From positions 42,622 to 106,621 of the forward strand of contig NZ_JAAKZI010000013.1 of assembly GCF_011045165.1 (NCBI RefSeq): a stretch of 64,000 bases of DNA. Reading direction: 5' to 3'. This stretch comes from Arthrobacter silviterrae (GTDB lineage: Bacteria; Actinomycetota; Actinomycetes; Actinomycetales; Micrococcaceae). Positions 49,927 through 58,550 of the stretch are shown here, piece after piece. A model generated the notes under the pieces. It did no database searches. It was not told the DNA's origin and worked only from the letters and a program-made list of their open reading frames with translations. Numbering within the stretch: position 1 is the first letter of the stretch; every line of letters starts with the position of its first letter. The position numbers and the translations under genes are program-made.

Positions 49927-50487
49927 TTAGACCGCTCGCTTCCGCAGCCGCCGACGCTCACGCTCGGACAGGCCGCCCCAGATTCCAAAACGCTCATCAT
50001 TTGCCAGAGCGTATTCAAGGCACTGCGACCGCACGTTGCAGCCGCCGCACACTTTCTTGGCATCCCTTGTGGAGCCGCCCTTTTCCGGGAAAAACGCCTC
50101 CGGATCAGTTTGCGCACACAAGGCGTCCGTCTGCCAGCCTAGTTCACCTTCGTCGCTGAAGTCGTCAAGACCGGGCCGCAAACCGATCCACACCGGGACT
50201 GCGAGGTGCGGGTTCCGGGCGGGAAATTCGGTGTCCCCGCCAAGCTCCCCCGGCCCGTCGGCGAAATCGTCGTCTAGGTCCTCAGCGAGCTCGTGGGCCG
50301 CCAGGAACGCGGTGGCCGCATCCTCCAGCGACTCGCGGCTGGCCCGCTGGTGCGCCTGTGCGGCGTCGGGATCCGCCGGGTCCACGAACCAGTCCGTGGG
50401 CACCCCCCTCAGGCGGTAGGCAGCGGCCGCGGCTGCCTCGATGGACTTGCTGGTTTCCTGTTTTACACTCAGCTGCGCTTGCCCCAT
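49927..50487 (-). CDS. whiB2: WhiB family transcriptional regulator, WhiB2-like
   Basis: The 186-residue protein holds the four Cys of the [4Fe-4S] site: ALCAQTDPEAFFP, then KKVCGGCNVRSQCLEYAL. The signature GIWGGLSERERRRLRKRAV completes the family core. It is longer than most WhiB proteins because of an acidic N-terminal region of about 100 residues. Position before a GT2 gene and near a metallopeptidase fits WhiB2/WhmD, which is linked to cell division and septation. ATG 50487 has AGGAGG 7 nt upstream. Confidence 0.93.
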   Translation of the reverse strand: MGQAQLSVKQETSKSIEAAAAAAYRLRGVPTDWFVDPADPDAAQAHQRASRESLEDAATAFLAAHELAEDLDDDFADGPGELGGDTEFPARNPHLAVPVWIGLRPGLDDFSDEGELGWQTDALCAQTDPEAFFPEKGGSTRDAKKVCGGCNVRSQCLEYALANDERFGIWGGLSERERRRLRKRAV

Positions 50488-50593
50488 GGTCGTCCTCCTG
50501 AATGTTGCCGTCTTGGCTGCATGGGCCGGCGGTTCTGCCACATGCGGCGCCCCCTGCCGCTGTATGTGCCCCCTGCAGCGGTTCGTGCGTCTA

Positions 50594-50622
50594 ATTACAC
50601 CCATGTAAGTCTGGTACGTCAA
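50594..50622 (-). promoter_or_regulatory. Promoter of whiB2
   Basis: On the minus strand TTGACG (50617-50622) is followed after 17 bp by TGTAAT (50594-50599). Transcription would begin about 100 bp before the start codon, leaving a leader of moderate length. Confidence 0.65.
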
Positions 50623-50648
50623 GCGGGCGGGGAATCATAGCCACCTAC

Positions 50649-50666
50649 CGGGGGGTACCACCCCCG
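50649..50666. promoter_or_regulatory. GC-rich inverted repeat upstream of whiB2
   Basis: CGGGGG and CCCCCG flank GTACCA. It lies just upstream of the whiB2 -35 box and may be a regulator site; it is also the only strong inverted repeat in this 383-bp gap. Confidence 0.4.
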
Positions 50667-50870
50667 CGCCACGCCCGGGAATTTCATACCGTTATCTGTG
50701 GCAGATCCGCGGATTTACTCCATTTGCTGGGTATTTCCTGGCAATTTTCACGGAATCGCGCCATTTTTGACACAGCGGGTAAACATTGGCATGACGAACG
50801 TCACAGTGCTGTAAAGTTTTGTCAACTTGGCGGATATACCTTTGGCCCACCGCGTGGAAAGATCAGTAGC

Positions 50871-51671
50871 ATGGCACAAAACCCCACCACAGTCACCGAC
50901 CTCCTGCAAGCACTCCGCGGCACCAACGCCACGGCCCCCCGGCTGACCTGGTACGGGCCCAATTCCGAGCGGGTGGAGCTCTCCGGCAAGGTGCTGGACA
51001 ACTGGGTTGCCAAGACCGCCAACTTCCTGGTGGACGAGCTCGACGCCGAGTCCGGCACAGTAATCAACGTGGACGTCCCCGTGCACTGGCGCTCCCTGGT
51101 GTGGCTGCTGGCCACCTGGGCCGTGGGCGCCACCGCGTTCACCGGCACCGGCCTGCCCGACGCCGATCGCTGCCGGGGTGCCGACGTTGCGAACATTGTG
51201 GCCACCACCGATCCCGAGGCCGCCTCCACGCGCGCCGAGAGCTCCGGACACCAGCCCTACGTGGTGGCCGTGGCCCTGCCCGCGCTGGCCATGCGCTGGA
51301 CGGAATCCCTTCCCGACGGCGCCCTGGACTACTCAGGCCAGGTGCGCGCCCACGCCGACGTGTTTTATGCCGACACCACGCCCGCCGGGAACCAGATTGC
51401 GTGGGAGTCCGTGGCCGGGCCGGTTTCGTATGCCGCGCTCTTGGGCGGCGGGACTGACGGCGCGCGCGCGGCGGGCGGCACTGACATTGCGGGCGACGGC
51501 GGCGCTGGCGTTACCGGACCACAGCGCAAGCTGCTGCTGGGGCGGGACGGTTGGGACGGCGTCGTGCCTTCAGCGCTGCAGACCTGGGCAGCCGGCGGCT
51601 CCGTGGTGCTCCTGGACCCCTCCGTGGAGGACACGGAAAAGCTGCGGGCCTCGGAAAACGTCAGCGCATAG
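50871..51671 (+). CDS. TIGR03089 family protein
   Basis: The 266-residue protein fits TIGR03089, an actinobacterial family related to the N-terminal part of AMP-binding enzymes: TDLLQALRGTNATAPRLTWY, SGKVLDNWVAKTANFLVDEL and WATAGSVVLLDPS-like end. Active-site motifs of acyl-CoA synthetases are lacking, so catalysis is unlikely. Its mycobacterial homologue lies next to an LCP gene; here the LCP gene is about 2.5 kb away. ATG 50871 has GGAAAG at good distance; the frame is open 49 codons upstream. Confidence 0.85.
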   Translation: MAQNPTTVTDLLQALRGTNATAPRLTWYGPNSERVELSGKVLDNWVAKTANFLVDELDAESGTVINVDVPVHWRSLVWLLATWAVGATAFTGTGLPDADRCRGADVANIVATTDPEAASTRAESSGHQPYVVAVALPALAMRWTESLPDGALDYSGQVRAHADVFYADTTPAGNQIAWESVAGPVSYAALLGGGTDGARAAGGTDIAGDGGAGVTGPQRKLLLGRDGWDGVVPSALQTWAAGGSVVLLDPSVEDTEKLRASENVSA

Positions 51672-51689
51672 CTTTCAGGGCTGGCGGGT

Positions 51690-52193
51690 TTAGGGCTGGC
51701 GCTCTGTTTCGATGAGCTTGTGGTCGTCCGCGAAGGCCGGATCCTTGTCGAGTTCCTCGGTGAAAACCCAGAAGCGGTAGGCGAAGAAGCGGAAGATGGT
51801 GCCCAGGACCAGGCCGATCACGGAGCCGGAGATGAAGTCGGCGTAGGCGGTGGTGAAGCCCAGCACCCAGTGGGAGATGTACACGCAGGCGCTGGCGATG
51901 GCGATGCCCACGCCGTTCATGATGATGAACAGCACCACTTCACGGACCATGTTGGCCTGGCGGCGGTGGCGGAACGTCCAGTAGCGGTTCGCGACCCAGG
52001 AAAACAGTGTGGCCACCACGGCGGAGATGATTTTTGCCTTGGTGGGGTGGCCGGACATGGAGCCGTTGAGCAGCCAGAGGTAAATGCCGGAGTCGATGAC
52101 AAACGCAATGCCGCCCACCACGCCAAATTTGGCCACTTCGCGCCAAAACAAGCCGAAGAGGCCCTTGAAGCGGGCTAAAAGCGTCTGGTACAT
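51690..52193 (-). CDS. GtrA family membrane protein
   Basis: The 167-residue protein has four membrane helices and the GtrA pattern EVAKFGVVGGIAFVIDSGIY, NRYWTFRHRR and GTIFRFFAYRFWVF. GtrA-like proteins help move lipid-linked sugars across the membrane in wall polysaccharide synthesis. GGAGGAAC directly precedes ATG 52193. It is convergent with TIGR03089 and divergent from purK. Confidence 0.92.
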   Translation of the reverse strand: MYQTLLARFKGLFGLFWREVAKFGVVGGIAFVIDSGIYLWLLNGSMSGHPTKAKIISAVVATLFSWVANRYWTFRHRRQANMVREVVLFIIMNGVGIAIASACVYISHWVLGFTTAYADFISGSVIGLVLGTIFRFFAYRFWVFTEELDKDPAFADDHKLIETERQP

Positions 52194-52418
52194 GTTCCTC
52201 CGTGGTGGGGCGGTGCTGCCGTTGAATTGCTCTGCATGCCGTCAAATGGCTTCGGAATGGCTTCGGGCAGCGCAACGGCGCGGCCATGCGCAATCGTTGC
52301 ACAGGCCACTGGCTAAATTCTAAGCCAACTGTGCACCACGGCCCGCCGTGAAAGCTGGGAGAAGCCTGCCAAATCGCCCCATCGCGGCCCAAAAGCAGGT
52401 TTGCGGGCACTCTTTCGG

Positions 52419-52424
52419 TACTCT
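52419..52424 (+). promoter_or_regulatory. Putative -10 box of purK
   Basis: TACTCT ends 7 bp before GTG 52432. Confidence 0.5.
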
Positions 52425-52431
52425 GGGGACT

Positions 52432-53586
52432 GTGACTTTTCCTGTGATTGGCGTAGTGGGCGGCGGACAGTTGGCCCGCATGATGGCCCCCGCGGCCGTG
52501 GCCCTTGGTTTTCATTTGCACGTTCTGGCGGAGGCGGAAGACGTCTCCGCCGTGGACGCCGTGGCGCAATCCCCCGTGGGCGACTATCAGGACTTGGACA
52601 CGCTGAGGGCCTTTGCCCGCGGGGTTGACGTGCTCACCTTCGACCACGAACACGTCCCCAATGAACACCTTCAAACGCTCATCGCCGAGGGCGTCAACGT
52701 CCAGCCGCGGCCGGACGCCCTGGTCAATGCGCAGGACAAGCTGGTGATGCGGGCGGCAATCGAAAAGCTGGGACTGCCCAACCCCTTGTGGGCCGCCGTG
52801 GCTTCCGTGGCGGAAATCACGGCCTTCGGCGACTCCAACGGCTGGCCGGTGGTGCTGAAAATGCCCCGCGGCGGCTACGACGGCAAGGGCGTGAAAGTGC
52901 TCCGGTCCGATGCGGAGGCGGCCGGGGCAGCAGACTGGTTTGACGCCATGAGCCCGCTCCTGGTGGAGGAAATGGTGCCGTTTTCCCGCGAGCTTTCCGC
53001 CCTGGTGGCCCGCACACCCTCCGGCGAGGCCCGCGCGTGGCCCGTGGCCGAGTCCATCCAGGTGGCCGGGGTCTGCGACGAGGTCATCGCCCCCGCCCCG
53101 GGGCTGCCCGCGTCCGTCGCGGAGCAGGCCCAGTCCGCCGCGCTCCGGATCGCCTCCGAGCTGGGCGTCACCGGCGTCATGGCGGCCGAACTGTTTGAAA
53201 CCCCCGGCCGCGGCGCCGGCTACCTCATCAATGAGCTGGCCATGCGCCCCCACAACACCGGCCACTGGACCATGGACGGCGCCGTCACGGGCCAGTTCGA
53301 GCAGCACCTGCGCGCTGTCCTGGACCTCCCCCTCGGCTCCACCGCCGCGCTCGGCTCCATCGTGGTCATGAAAAATTTCCTGGGCGGCAGCAACCAGGAC
53401 CTCTTCAGCGGCTACCGGGCCGCCCTGGCCGCCGAGCCCACCGTGAAAGTGCACAGCTACGGCAAGTCGGTGCGCCCCGGGCGGAAGATCGGCCACGTCA
53501 ATGTGATCGGTTCCCCGGACGACGACGTTGCAGCCGTCCGCGCCCGCGCCACAACAGTGGCAAACATCATCCGAGACGGACAGTAA
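52432..53586 (+). CDS. purK: N5-carboxyaminoimidazole ribonucleotide synthase
   Basis: PurK (384 residues) carboxylates AIR with ATP in purine synthesis. Motifs: [47 protein letters not shown] and [20 protein letters not shown] 52432 follows TACTCT at 7 bp; the frame is open 28 codons upstream. It is followed by purE after 10 bp and then an LCP gene, forming one operon. Confidence 0.95.
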   Translation: MTFPVIGVVGGGQLARMMAPAAVALGFHLHVLAEAEDVSAVDAVAQSPVGDYQDLDTLRAFARGVDVLTFDHEHVPNEHLQTLIAEGVNVQPRPDALVNAQDKLVMRAAIEKLGLPNPLWAAVASVAEITAFGDSNGWPVVLKMPRGGYDGKGVKVLRSDAEAAGAADWFDAMSPLLVEEMVPFSRELSALVARTPSGEARAWPVAESIQVAGVCDEVIAPAPGLPASVAEQAQSAALRIASELGVTGVMAAELFETPGRGAGYLINELAMRPHNTGHWTMDGAVTGQFEQHLRAVLDLPLGSTAALGSIVVMKNFLGGSNQDLFSGYRAALAAEPTVKVHSYGKSVRPGRKIGHVNVIGSPDDDVAAVRARATTVANIIRDGQ

Positions 53587-53596
53587 GGACTTCGCC

Positions 53597-54151
53597 GTGA
53601 TTGATCATTCCACCCCCCTGGTGGGCATTGTGATGGGATCCGATTCCGACTGGCCCGTCATGGAGGCCGCCGCCGCCGCGCTCTCCGAGTTCGGCATCCC
53701 CTTTGAAACGGACGTGGTCTCCGCCCACCGCATGCCGGCGGAAATGATCGCCTACGGCCGCGGTGCCGCCGGGCGCGGAATCCGTGTGATCATTGCCGGT
53801 GCGGGCGGCGCCGCCCACCTGCCCGGCATGCTGGCCTCCGTCACCACGCTTCCCGTGGTGGGCGTGCCCGTGCCGCTGAAAACCCTGGACGGCATGGACT
53901 CCCTGCTCTCCATTGTCCAGATGCCGGCGGGCGTGCCCGTGGCCACCGTCTCCATCGGCGGGGCCCGCAATGCCGGGCTACTGGCCGTGCGCATGCTGGC
54001 CTCCGGCACCGATCCGCTGGCCGCCTCGCTGGCCGGGCAGCTTGCCGCCTTTGCCCAAACACTCAACGACCAGGCAACCGCCAAGGGGGCAGCGCTGCGT
54101 GAGAAGGCCGGGGCCACCTACCCGCTGGCCGTCATGCCGGAACGTCGATAA
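53597..54151 (+). CDS. purE: N5-carboxyaminoimidazole ribonucleotide mutase
   Basis: PurE (184 residues) moves the carboxyl group made by PurK to give CAIR. The signature [20 protein letters not shown] is at the N-terminus, then [12 protein letters not shown] and [17 protein letters not shown] 53597 has AAGGAC upstream. The order purK-purE is normal for Actinobacteria. Confidence 0.95.
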   Translation: MIDHSTPLVGIVMGSDSDWPVMEAAAAALSEFGIPFETDVVSAHRMPAEMIAYGRGAAGRGIRVIIAGAGGAAHLPGMLASVTTLPVVGVPVPLKTLDGMDSLLSIVQMPAGVPVATVSIGGARNAGLLAVRMLASGTDPLAASLAGQLAAFAQTLNDQATAKGAALREKAGATYPLAVMPERR

Positions 54152-54158
54152 GGAACGC

Positions 54159-55790
54159 ATGAGCTTCAGCAGCGCCAAGACCGCCCGTTCCTCCGGCAAG
54201 CCGCCCGTGCTGACCAACCCGGTCCGCTACCCTGAATCGGCCTCCGCGCCCATGCGCTCCAAGCGTGCCTGGATGCTGCTGCTGCTGACCCTGGTGCTGC
54301 CCGGCAGTGCGCAGCTGGTGGCCGGCAACAGGCGGCTGGGACGGCTGGCCCTGCGCTGCACGTTCGCGGCGTGGCTCCTGGTGATTGCCGCCGTCGTGCT
54401 TGCCCTGGTAAGCCGGGAAACCCTGCTGAACCTGTTCACAAACCCGTGGACGTCGCTGCTGCTGGTGGTGCTCATGGCCGCCGCGGCGGTGGGGTGGGCG
54501 GCGGTGTTCGTGAACACCTTTGCCATCATCCGCCCGGGCCTGCTGGCGCCGGGCATGCGCGGGGTGGTGACCGGGGCGCTGGTGGTGCTCATGGTGGCCA
54601 CCAGCGGTTCCCTGGGCTACGGGGCGTACCTGGTCAACACGGGGCGAAACGCCATTTCCAGCATTTTTGGCGGCGGTCCCGACATGGCGCCGGTGGACGG
54701 GCGCTACAACTTCCTGGTGATGGGCGGCGACGCCGGGGCGGGCCGGTCCGGGCGGCGCCCCGACTCCATCATTGTGGTCAGCGTGGACGCGAAGTCGGGC
54801 CAGGCCTCCACCATCAGCATTCCGCGCAACCTGCAAAATGCGCAGTTCTCACCCGGTTCCCCGCTGTGGAAGGTGTACCCTCAGGGCTACAACTGCGGCG
54901 ACAACTGCATCATCAACTTTCTCTACACGGACGTCACCGACAACCACAAGAACCTCTACCCCAAGGCACCGGACCCGGGCGCTTCCGCCATGATGGATGC
55001 GGCCGGCGGAATCCTGGGGCTGAAAATCCAGGGCTACGTGCTGGTTGACATGGCCGGCTTCTCCAAGCTGATCGACGCGCTGGGCGGGGTCACCATTGAC
55101 GCCGGCGGGTGGGTCCCCATCAGCGGCGACGACCCCAACGGCGACGGCCACCACCTCCCTCCCACCGGCTGGATCTCCCCCGGCGTGCACAAGCTCGACG
55201 GCTACCATGCCCTCTGGTACGCCCGCTCCCGCCAGTGGGTCCTGGAATACTCCCGCTCCCAGCGCCAGCAGTGCATCCAGCAGGCGCTCCTGAAGCAGAT
55301 GGACCCCGCCACCGTGCTGACCAAGTTCAATGCCATTGCCGACGCCGGCACCAAGGTGATTGAATCCGACATCCCCGCCGGGCAGCTGGGCAGCTTTGTC
55401 TCGCTGGCATTGAAGGCCAAGGGCCACCCGCTGACCCGCCTGACCATCGGCCCGCCCGACTTCCCCGTCGAGTTCTCCACCTACCCCGATTTCGCCAAGA
55501 TCAACAGCCGCGTGCAGTCGCTGCTGCACCCGGCTCCGGCTGCCCCGGCTTCTCCCAAGCCGGCCGCGCCTGCCGCGCCTGCCGCGCCTGCCGCGCCGAA
55601 GACGTCCGACGCCGGCACCTCCGGCAGCGCTGCGCCCGCGTCGCCGGTGACGCCTTCGGCACCCGCTGCCACCACGCCGTCGAGCGCGCCGCCCGTCACG
55701 CAGGCCTACCTGCAGCAGCTGGCCGTGAACGGCGACGACACCGACCTGGTGGCGCTGCTGGCCAACAACGGCACGTGCACGGCGCCCTGA
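54159..55790 (+). CDS. LytR-CpsA-Psr family ligase
   Basis: The 543-residue LCP protein attaches polysaccharides to peptidoglycan. It has about four N-terminal membrane helices (residues 40-150), which is more than most LCP proteins. The catalytic domain follows: FLVMGGDAGAGRSGRRPDSI, SIPRNLQNAQ, YVLVDMAGFSKLIDALGGV and HALWYARSR. The C-terminus is an Ala/Pro-rich linker ending LQQLAVNGDDTDLVALLANN. ATG 54159 has AAGGA, 8 bp after the purE stop. Linkage to purE/purK is seen in other Micrococcaceae. Confidence 0.92.
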   Translation: MSFSSAKTARSSGKPPVLTNPVRYPESASAPMRSKRAWMLLLLTLVLPGSAQLVAGNRRLGRLALRCTFAAWLLVIAAVVLALVSRETLLNLFTNPWTSLLLVVLMAAAAVGWAAVFVNTFAIIRPGLLAPGMRGVVTGALVVLMVATSGSLGYGAYLVNTGRNAISSIFGGGPDMAPVDGRYNFLVMGGDAGAGRSGRRPDSIIVVSVDAKSGQASTISIPRNLQNAQFSPGSPLWKVYPQGYNCGDNCIINFLYTDVTDNHKNLYPKAPDPGASAMMDAAGGILGLKIQGYVLVDMAGFSKLIDALGGVTIDAGGWVPISGDDPNGDGHHLPPTGWISPGVHKLDGYHALWYARSRQWVLEYSRSQRQQCIQQALLKQMDPATVLTKFNAIADAGTKVIESDIPAGQLGSFVSLALKAKGHPLTRLTIGPPDFPVEFSTYPDFAKINSRVQSLLHPAPAAPASPKPAAPAAPAAPAAPKTSDAGTSGSAAPASPVTPSAPAATTPSSAPPVTQAYLQQLAVNGDDTDLVALLANNGTCTAP

Positions 55791-55807
55791 TGTTTTGAAA
55801 CCAGCTT

Positions 55808-55850
55808 GAATCCGTTGAGTCCGTAGAATCCGTTGAACCCGTTGAACCCA
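55808..55850 (+). repeat. Short direct repeats before manA
   Basis: Four or so imperfect 9-bp units of the type CCGTTGAAT lie between the LCP stop and the manA ribosome-binding site. Confidence 0.6.
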
Positions 55851-55861
55851 GGAGAAAAACA

Positions 55862-57136
55862 ATGTTTGCGCTGAGCAATGTCATGCGGGACTACCCGTGG
55901 GGATCGGCCACGGCCATTGCGGGACTGCTGGGCACCGAACCCAGCGGCGGTCCGGAGGCGGAACTGTGGATGGGCGCCCACCCGGATTCGCCGTCCACCG
56001 CTTCAACGCCCGACGGCGGTGTGGCCCTGGACGCGCTCATCGCCGCGCACCCTGACACCATGCTGGGCGCGGAAGTGCGCGCTGCATTCGGGGACCGGCT
56101 GCCATTTTTGACAAAGCTTTTGGCTGCCGACCGGGCCTTGTCGCTGCAGGTGCATCCCACCCTGGAACGGGCCCGGGAGCGCTTTGCCGACGAGGAAGCC
56201 TCCGGCATTTTGCGCCGCGACGCGGCCCGGAACTACAAGGACGACAACCACAAGCCCGAAATGCTCTTCGCCTTGAGCAACTTTGAGGCGCTGTGCGGCT
56301 TCCGGCCCTGCGCTTCCGCGGCCGGGCTTTTCCGCGAGGTGGCGGAGGCCATCAGTGCAACGGGGGCCGCCGTTCCGCCCCTGCTGGCCGAGGTGTCGAT
56401 GGCGTTGAATTCGCGCATGGTCGAGCCCATGGTGGTGCGCAAGGCCTTCGAGCTGCTCATCGGCGGCGGTGCCGACGCCTCCGCGCTGGTGGAGCTGGCG
56501 GCTTCGGCGCTTTCGTCTGCTGGTTCTGCTGGCACGGCCACGGCGAGCGGCGGGCTGAGCGCACCCCTGAGGACCGTCGTCGAACTTCAGGAACAGTACC
56601 CCGGCGATCCGGGCGTGCTGATTTCGCTGCTGCTGAACCGGGTGTCGCTGGTGCCGGGGCAGGCCGTGTACCTGCCGGCCGGCAACATCCACGCGTACCT
56701 GTCCGGGCTGGGGCTGGAGGTCATGGCGTCTTCGGACAATGTGCTGCGCGGCGGGCTGACGGGCAAGCACGTGGACGTTCCGGAACTGCTCGCCACGGTG
56801 GATTTCGCGCCGACCAGTGTGCCGTTTGTGCCCACCCGCACCACGGAGCTGGGCCAGGAGGTGTTCGAGCCGCCGTTCGCCGAATTTGCCCTGCAGCGGG
56901 TGGAACTGGCGCCTGGCGGTGATCCCGTGCCTCTGGTGCAGAACGGGCCGCTGCTGGTGCTGGCCGTCTCCGGTTCCGTGCTGCTGGACTCCCCGCGCGG
57001 CGACATGGTGCTGGCCCGCGGCGGTTCGGTGTTTGTGCCGGCCGTGGAGAATCCGGTGATGGTGCACCCGGCGGCGGATTCTTCAGGTTCTCCGGCGGTG
57101 GTTTTCGCCGTGACGGTGGCCGGCCAGCCCTCTTGA
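55862..57136 (+). CDS. manA: Mannose-6-phosphate isomerase, class I
   Basis: The 424-residue enzyme interconverts fructose-6-P and mannose-6-P and so feeds mannosylation. Zinc-site motifs are SLQVHPT (His), YKDDNHKPEMLFALSNFEAL (Glu/His) and YLPAGNIHAYLSGLGLEV. The N-terminus MRDYPWGSATAIAGLLG is typical. AGGAG precedes ATG 55862. GDP-mannose made from its product would serve the mannosyltransferase at 8427 and other envelope enzymes. Confidence 0.95.
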   Translation: MFALSNVMRDYPWGSATAIAGLLGTEPSGGPEAELWMGAHPDSPSTASTPDGGVALDALIAAHPDTMLGAEVRAAFGDRLPFLTKLLAADRALSLQVHPTLERARERFADEEASGILRRDAARNYKDDNHKPEMLFALSNFEALCGFRPCASAAGLFREVAEAISATGAAVPPLLAEVSMALNSRMVEPMVVRKAFELLIGGGADASALVELAASALSSAGSAGTATASGGLSAPLRTVVELQEQYPGDPGVLISLLLNRVSLVPGQAVYLPAGNIHAYLSGLGLEVMASSDNVLRGGLTGKHVDVPELLATVDFAPTSVPFVPTRTTELGQEVFEPPFAEFALQRVELAPGGDPVPLVQNGPLLVLAVSGSVLLDSPRGDMVLARGGSVFVPAVENPVMVHPAADSSGSPAVVFAVTVAGQPS

Positions 57137-57148
57137 CCCGTTGAGTCC

Positions 57149-57166
57149 GCAGCGATGGCGACTTAG
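57149..57166. repeat. Arm of the ATGGCGACTTAG element
   Basis: GCAGCGATGGCGACTTAG is nearly identical to one arm of the hairpin at 16864-16906, but no second arm is present here. Confidence 0.7.
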
Positions 57167-57177
57167 CCGCGGGGCCA

Positions 57178-57375
57178 TCAGTCCGCGGTGCAGCTCCTGC
57201 GGGTCCCAGAATCCGCGGTGCAGCTCCTGCGGGTTTCCGGAATCCGCGGTGCAGCTCCTGCGGGTCCCGGAATCGGCGGTGCAGCTCCTGCGACCTCGGC
57301 GCCGATCAGCCCACAGGAGCTGCACCACCAGTTCCCCCGCCAGGTCACAGCCCCCAGGAGCTGCACCACCGATGT
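57178..57375. repeat. GCAGCTCCTG repeat cluster 2
   Basis: Four direct copies of GGTGCAGCTCCTGCG (starting near 57186, 57216, 57247, 57277) are followed by two inverted copies CAGGAGCTGCACCACC (near 57312, 57353). Units are spaced about 30 bp. No gene lies inside. Confidence 0.9.
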
Positions 57376-57397
57376 TAGTTGCGGGTCAACCGGATTG

Positions 57398-58330
57398 TCA
57401 GGGAGTCCAGCCATGCCGGGCGAGGGCCTGCCGGACCATTTCTACCACCCACGCGTCACCGCGGAGAATGTCCTTGTTGAAAACTTTCACCTGTTGCCAA
57501 CCGCGGGCCGCAGTCCGGGTGTCCCGATTGCGGTCGTAGAGCTGTTTCTCCGGCGTCAGGTGTACCTCGCCTTCATATTCGCTGCACACTTTGAATTCTT
57601 CACAGCCCAAATCCGGATAAACAATCGGATCCCCCGGTCCACCGAGAATTTTCTGGTTGGTCTTGAACTCCGGCAAACCAGCCCGCTGCAGCAAGAGGCG
57701 CAGCCGCGTCTCCCTGGGCGAGTCAGCACCGACCCTCATGAGGTTCACGGCCTCCTGCGCCTTGGCCAGTCCGCGGAGAAACCGCTTGGACTCGATGTAC
57801 GCGACGAGCTCGGTGTCCTTCACAATGGCAAGCTTGGGCTCCTCAAATTCCCTGTCATGTTCACAAACGAGGTAGTCGGCAGCGGCCACCAGGTCGTCCA
57901 GTTCCAGGATTTCAGCCAGATCCAGGAATGTCCTGGCCGGCGTCGTGACCGGCACGCCGTCGATCAGCATGAACTCACCCGTGGCCAGTTCCCGCTTGTG
58001 ACCAAGGATGCCCTTCCTCCGCGGAATGGAGGTTCCCGCTGGCCGTGTCAGGTGGACCAGCCTAGGCCTCTCGTGGACATATGGCATCGGAATCCCATGC
58101 AGGATGGCCGCGGTGGTGTGGGAGACGTAATTCTCAATTCCCAGCTCCGTATATGGCCGGACTCTGTCAAGAAGGGTTTGCTGGGCATCCCGGGGCACCC
58201 TGATCTCCCGGCTGGGCATCGACAAGTCCTTGGCCCGCATCCGGCTGGCACTCAGGCCACGCCGCGCGCCCTCATGCACAGTGAATGACTGCTTGGCCAG
58301 CTGTGGCGGCAAGTCCGGACGGTTTCCCAT
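57398..58330 (-). CDS. AbiEi-like/DUF559 domain protein
   Basis: The 310-residue protein matches a common actinobacterial family: an N-terminal part like AbiEi antitoxins (ENYVSHTTAAILHGIPMP, GVPVTTPARTFLDLAEIL) and a C-terminal VSR/DUF559-like nuclease fold (YPDLGCEEFKVCSEYEGEVH, KQLYDRNRDTRTAARGW). Acidic residues for a nuclease site are present. The role is unknown, possibly a mobile antitoxin-like or endonuclease gene. It is bracketed by GCAGCTCCTG repeat clusters on both sides. ATG 58330 is used; TTG 58357 is an alternative. Confidence 0.78.
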   Translation of the reverse strand: MGNRPDLPPQLAKQSFTVHEGARRGLSASRMRAKDLSMPSREIRVPRDAQQTLLDRVRPYTELGIENYVSHTTAAILHGIPMPYVHERPRLVHLTRPAGTSIPRRKGILGHKRELATGEFMLIDGVPVTTPARTFLDLAEILELDDLVAAADYLVCEHDREFEEPKLAIVKDTELVAYIESKRFLRGLAKAQEAVNLMRVGADSPRETRLRLLLQRAGLPEFKTNQKILGGPGDPIVYPDLGCEEFKVCSEYEGEVHLTPEKQLYDRNRDTRTAARGWQQVKVFNKDILRGDAWVVEMVRQALARHGWTP

Positions 58331-58403
58331 GCCTAAATTCTTCGGCAAAAACCACAATCCTGCAGAAAGTTATCCACAACCCGAATGCCAGCACTCGATC
58401 TTA

Positions 58404-58510
58404 GAATCCGTGGTGCAGCTCCTGCGGGTTGAACTTTGATTTGCCCACAGGAGATGCACCATCGAATCTCAACACAACGGACACCCCACAGGAGCTGCAC
58501 CACCGATTCC
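58404..58510. repeat. GCAGCTCCTG repeat cluster 3
   Basis: One direct copy (GTGGTGCAGCTCCTGCGGG) and two inverted copies (CACAGGAGATGCACCATCGA, CACAGGAGCTGCACCACCGA) are present upstream of the DUF559-like gene. Confidence 0.85.
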
Positions 58511-58550
58511 CGGGCGCCGGAAACAGTGCAAAACGAGAGTGGCGGCGCGG

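Noticed and set aside
51940..53496. A 518-codon minus-strand frame across gtrA and purK
   Set aside because: It is antisense to purK and out of frame with gtrA; no protein family is recognisable.
57178..57375. CRISPR array
   Set aside because: Units are about 30 bp apart but the gaps between the conserved cores are short, similar to each other and partly in inverted orientation; no cas genes are present.
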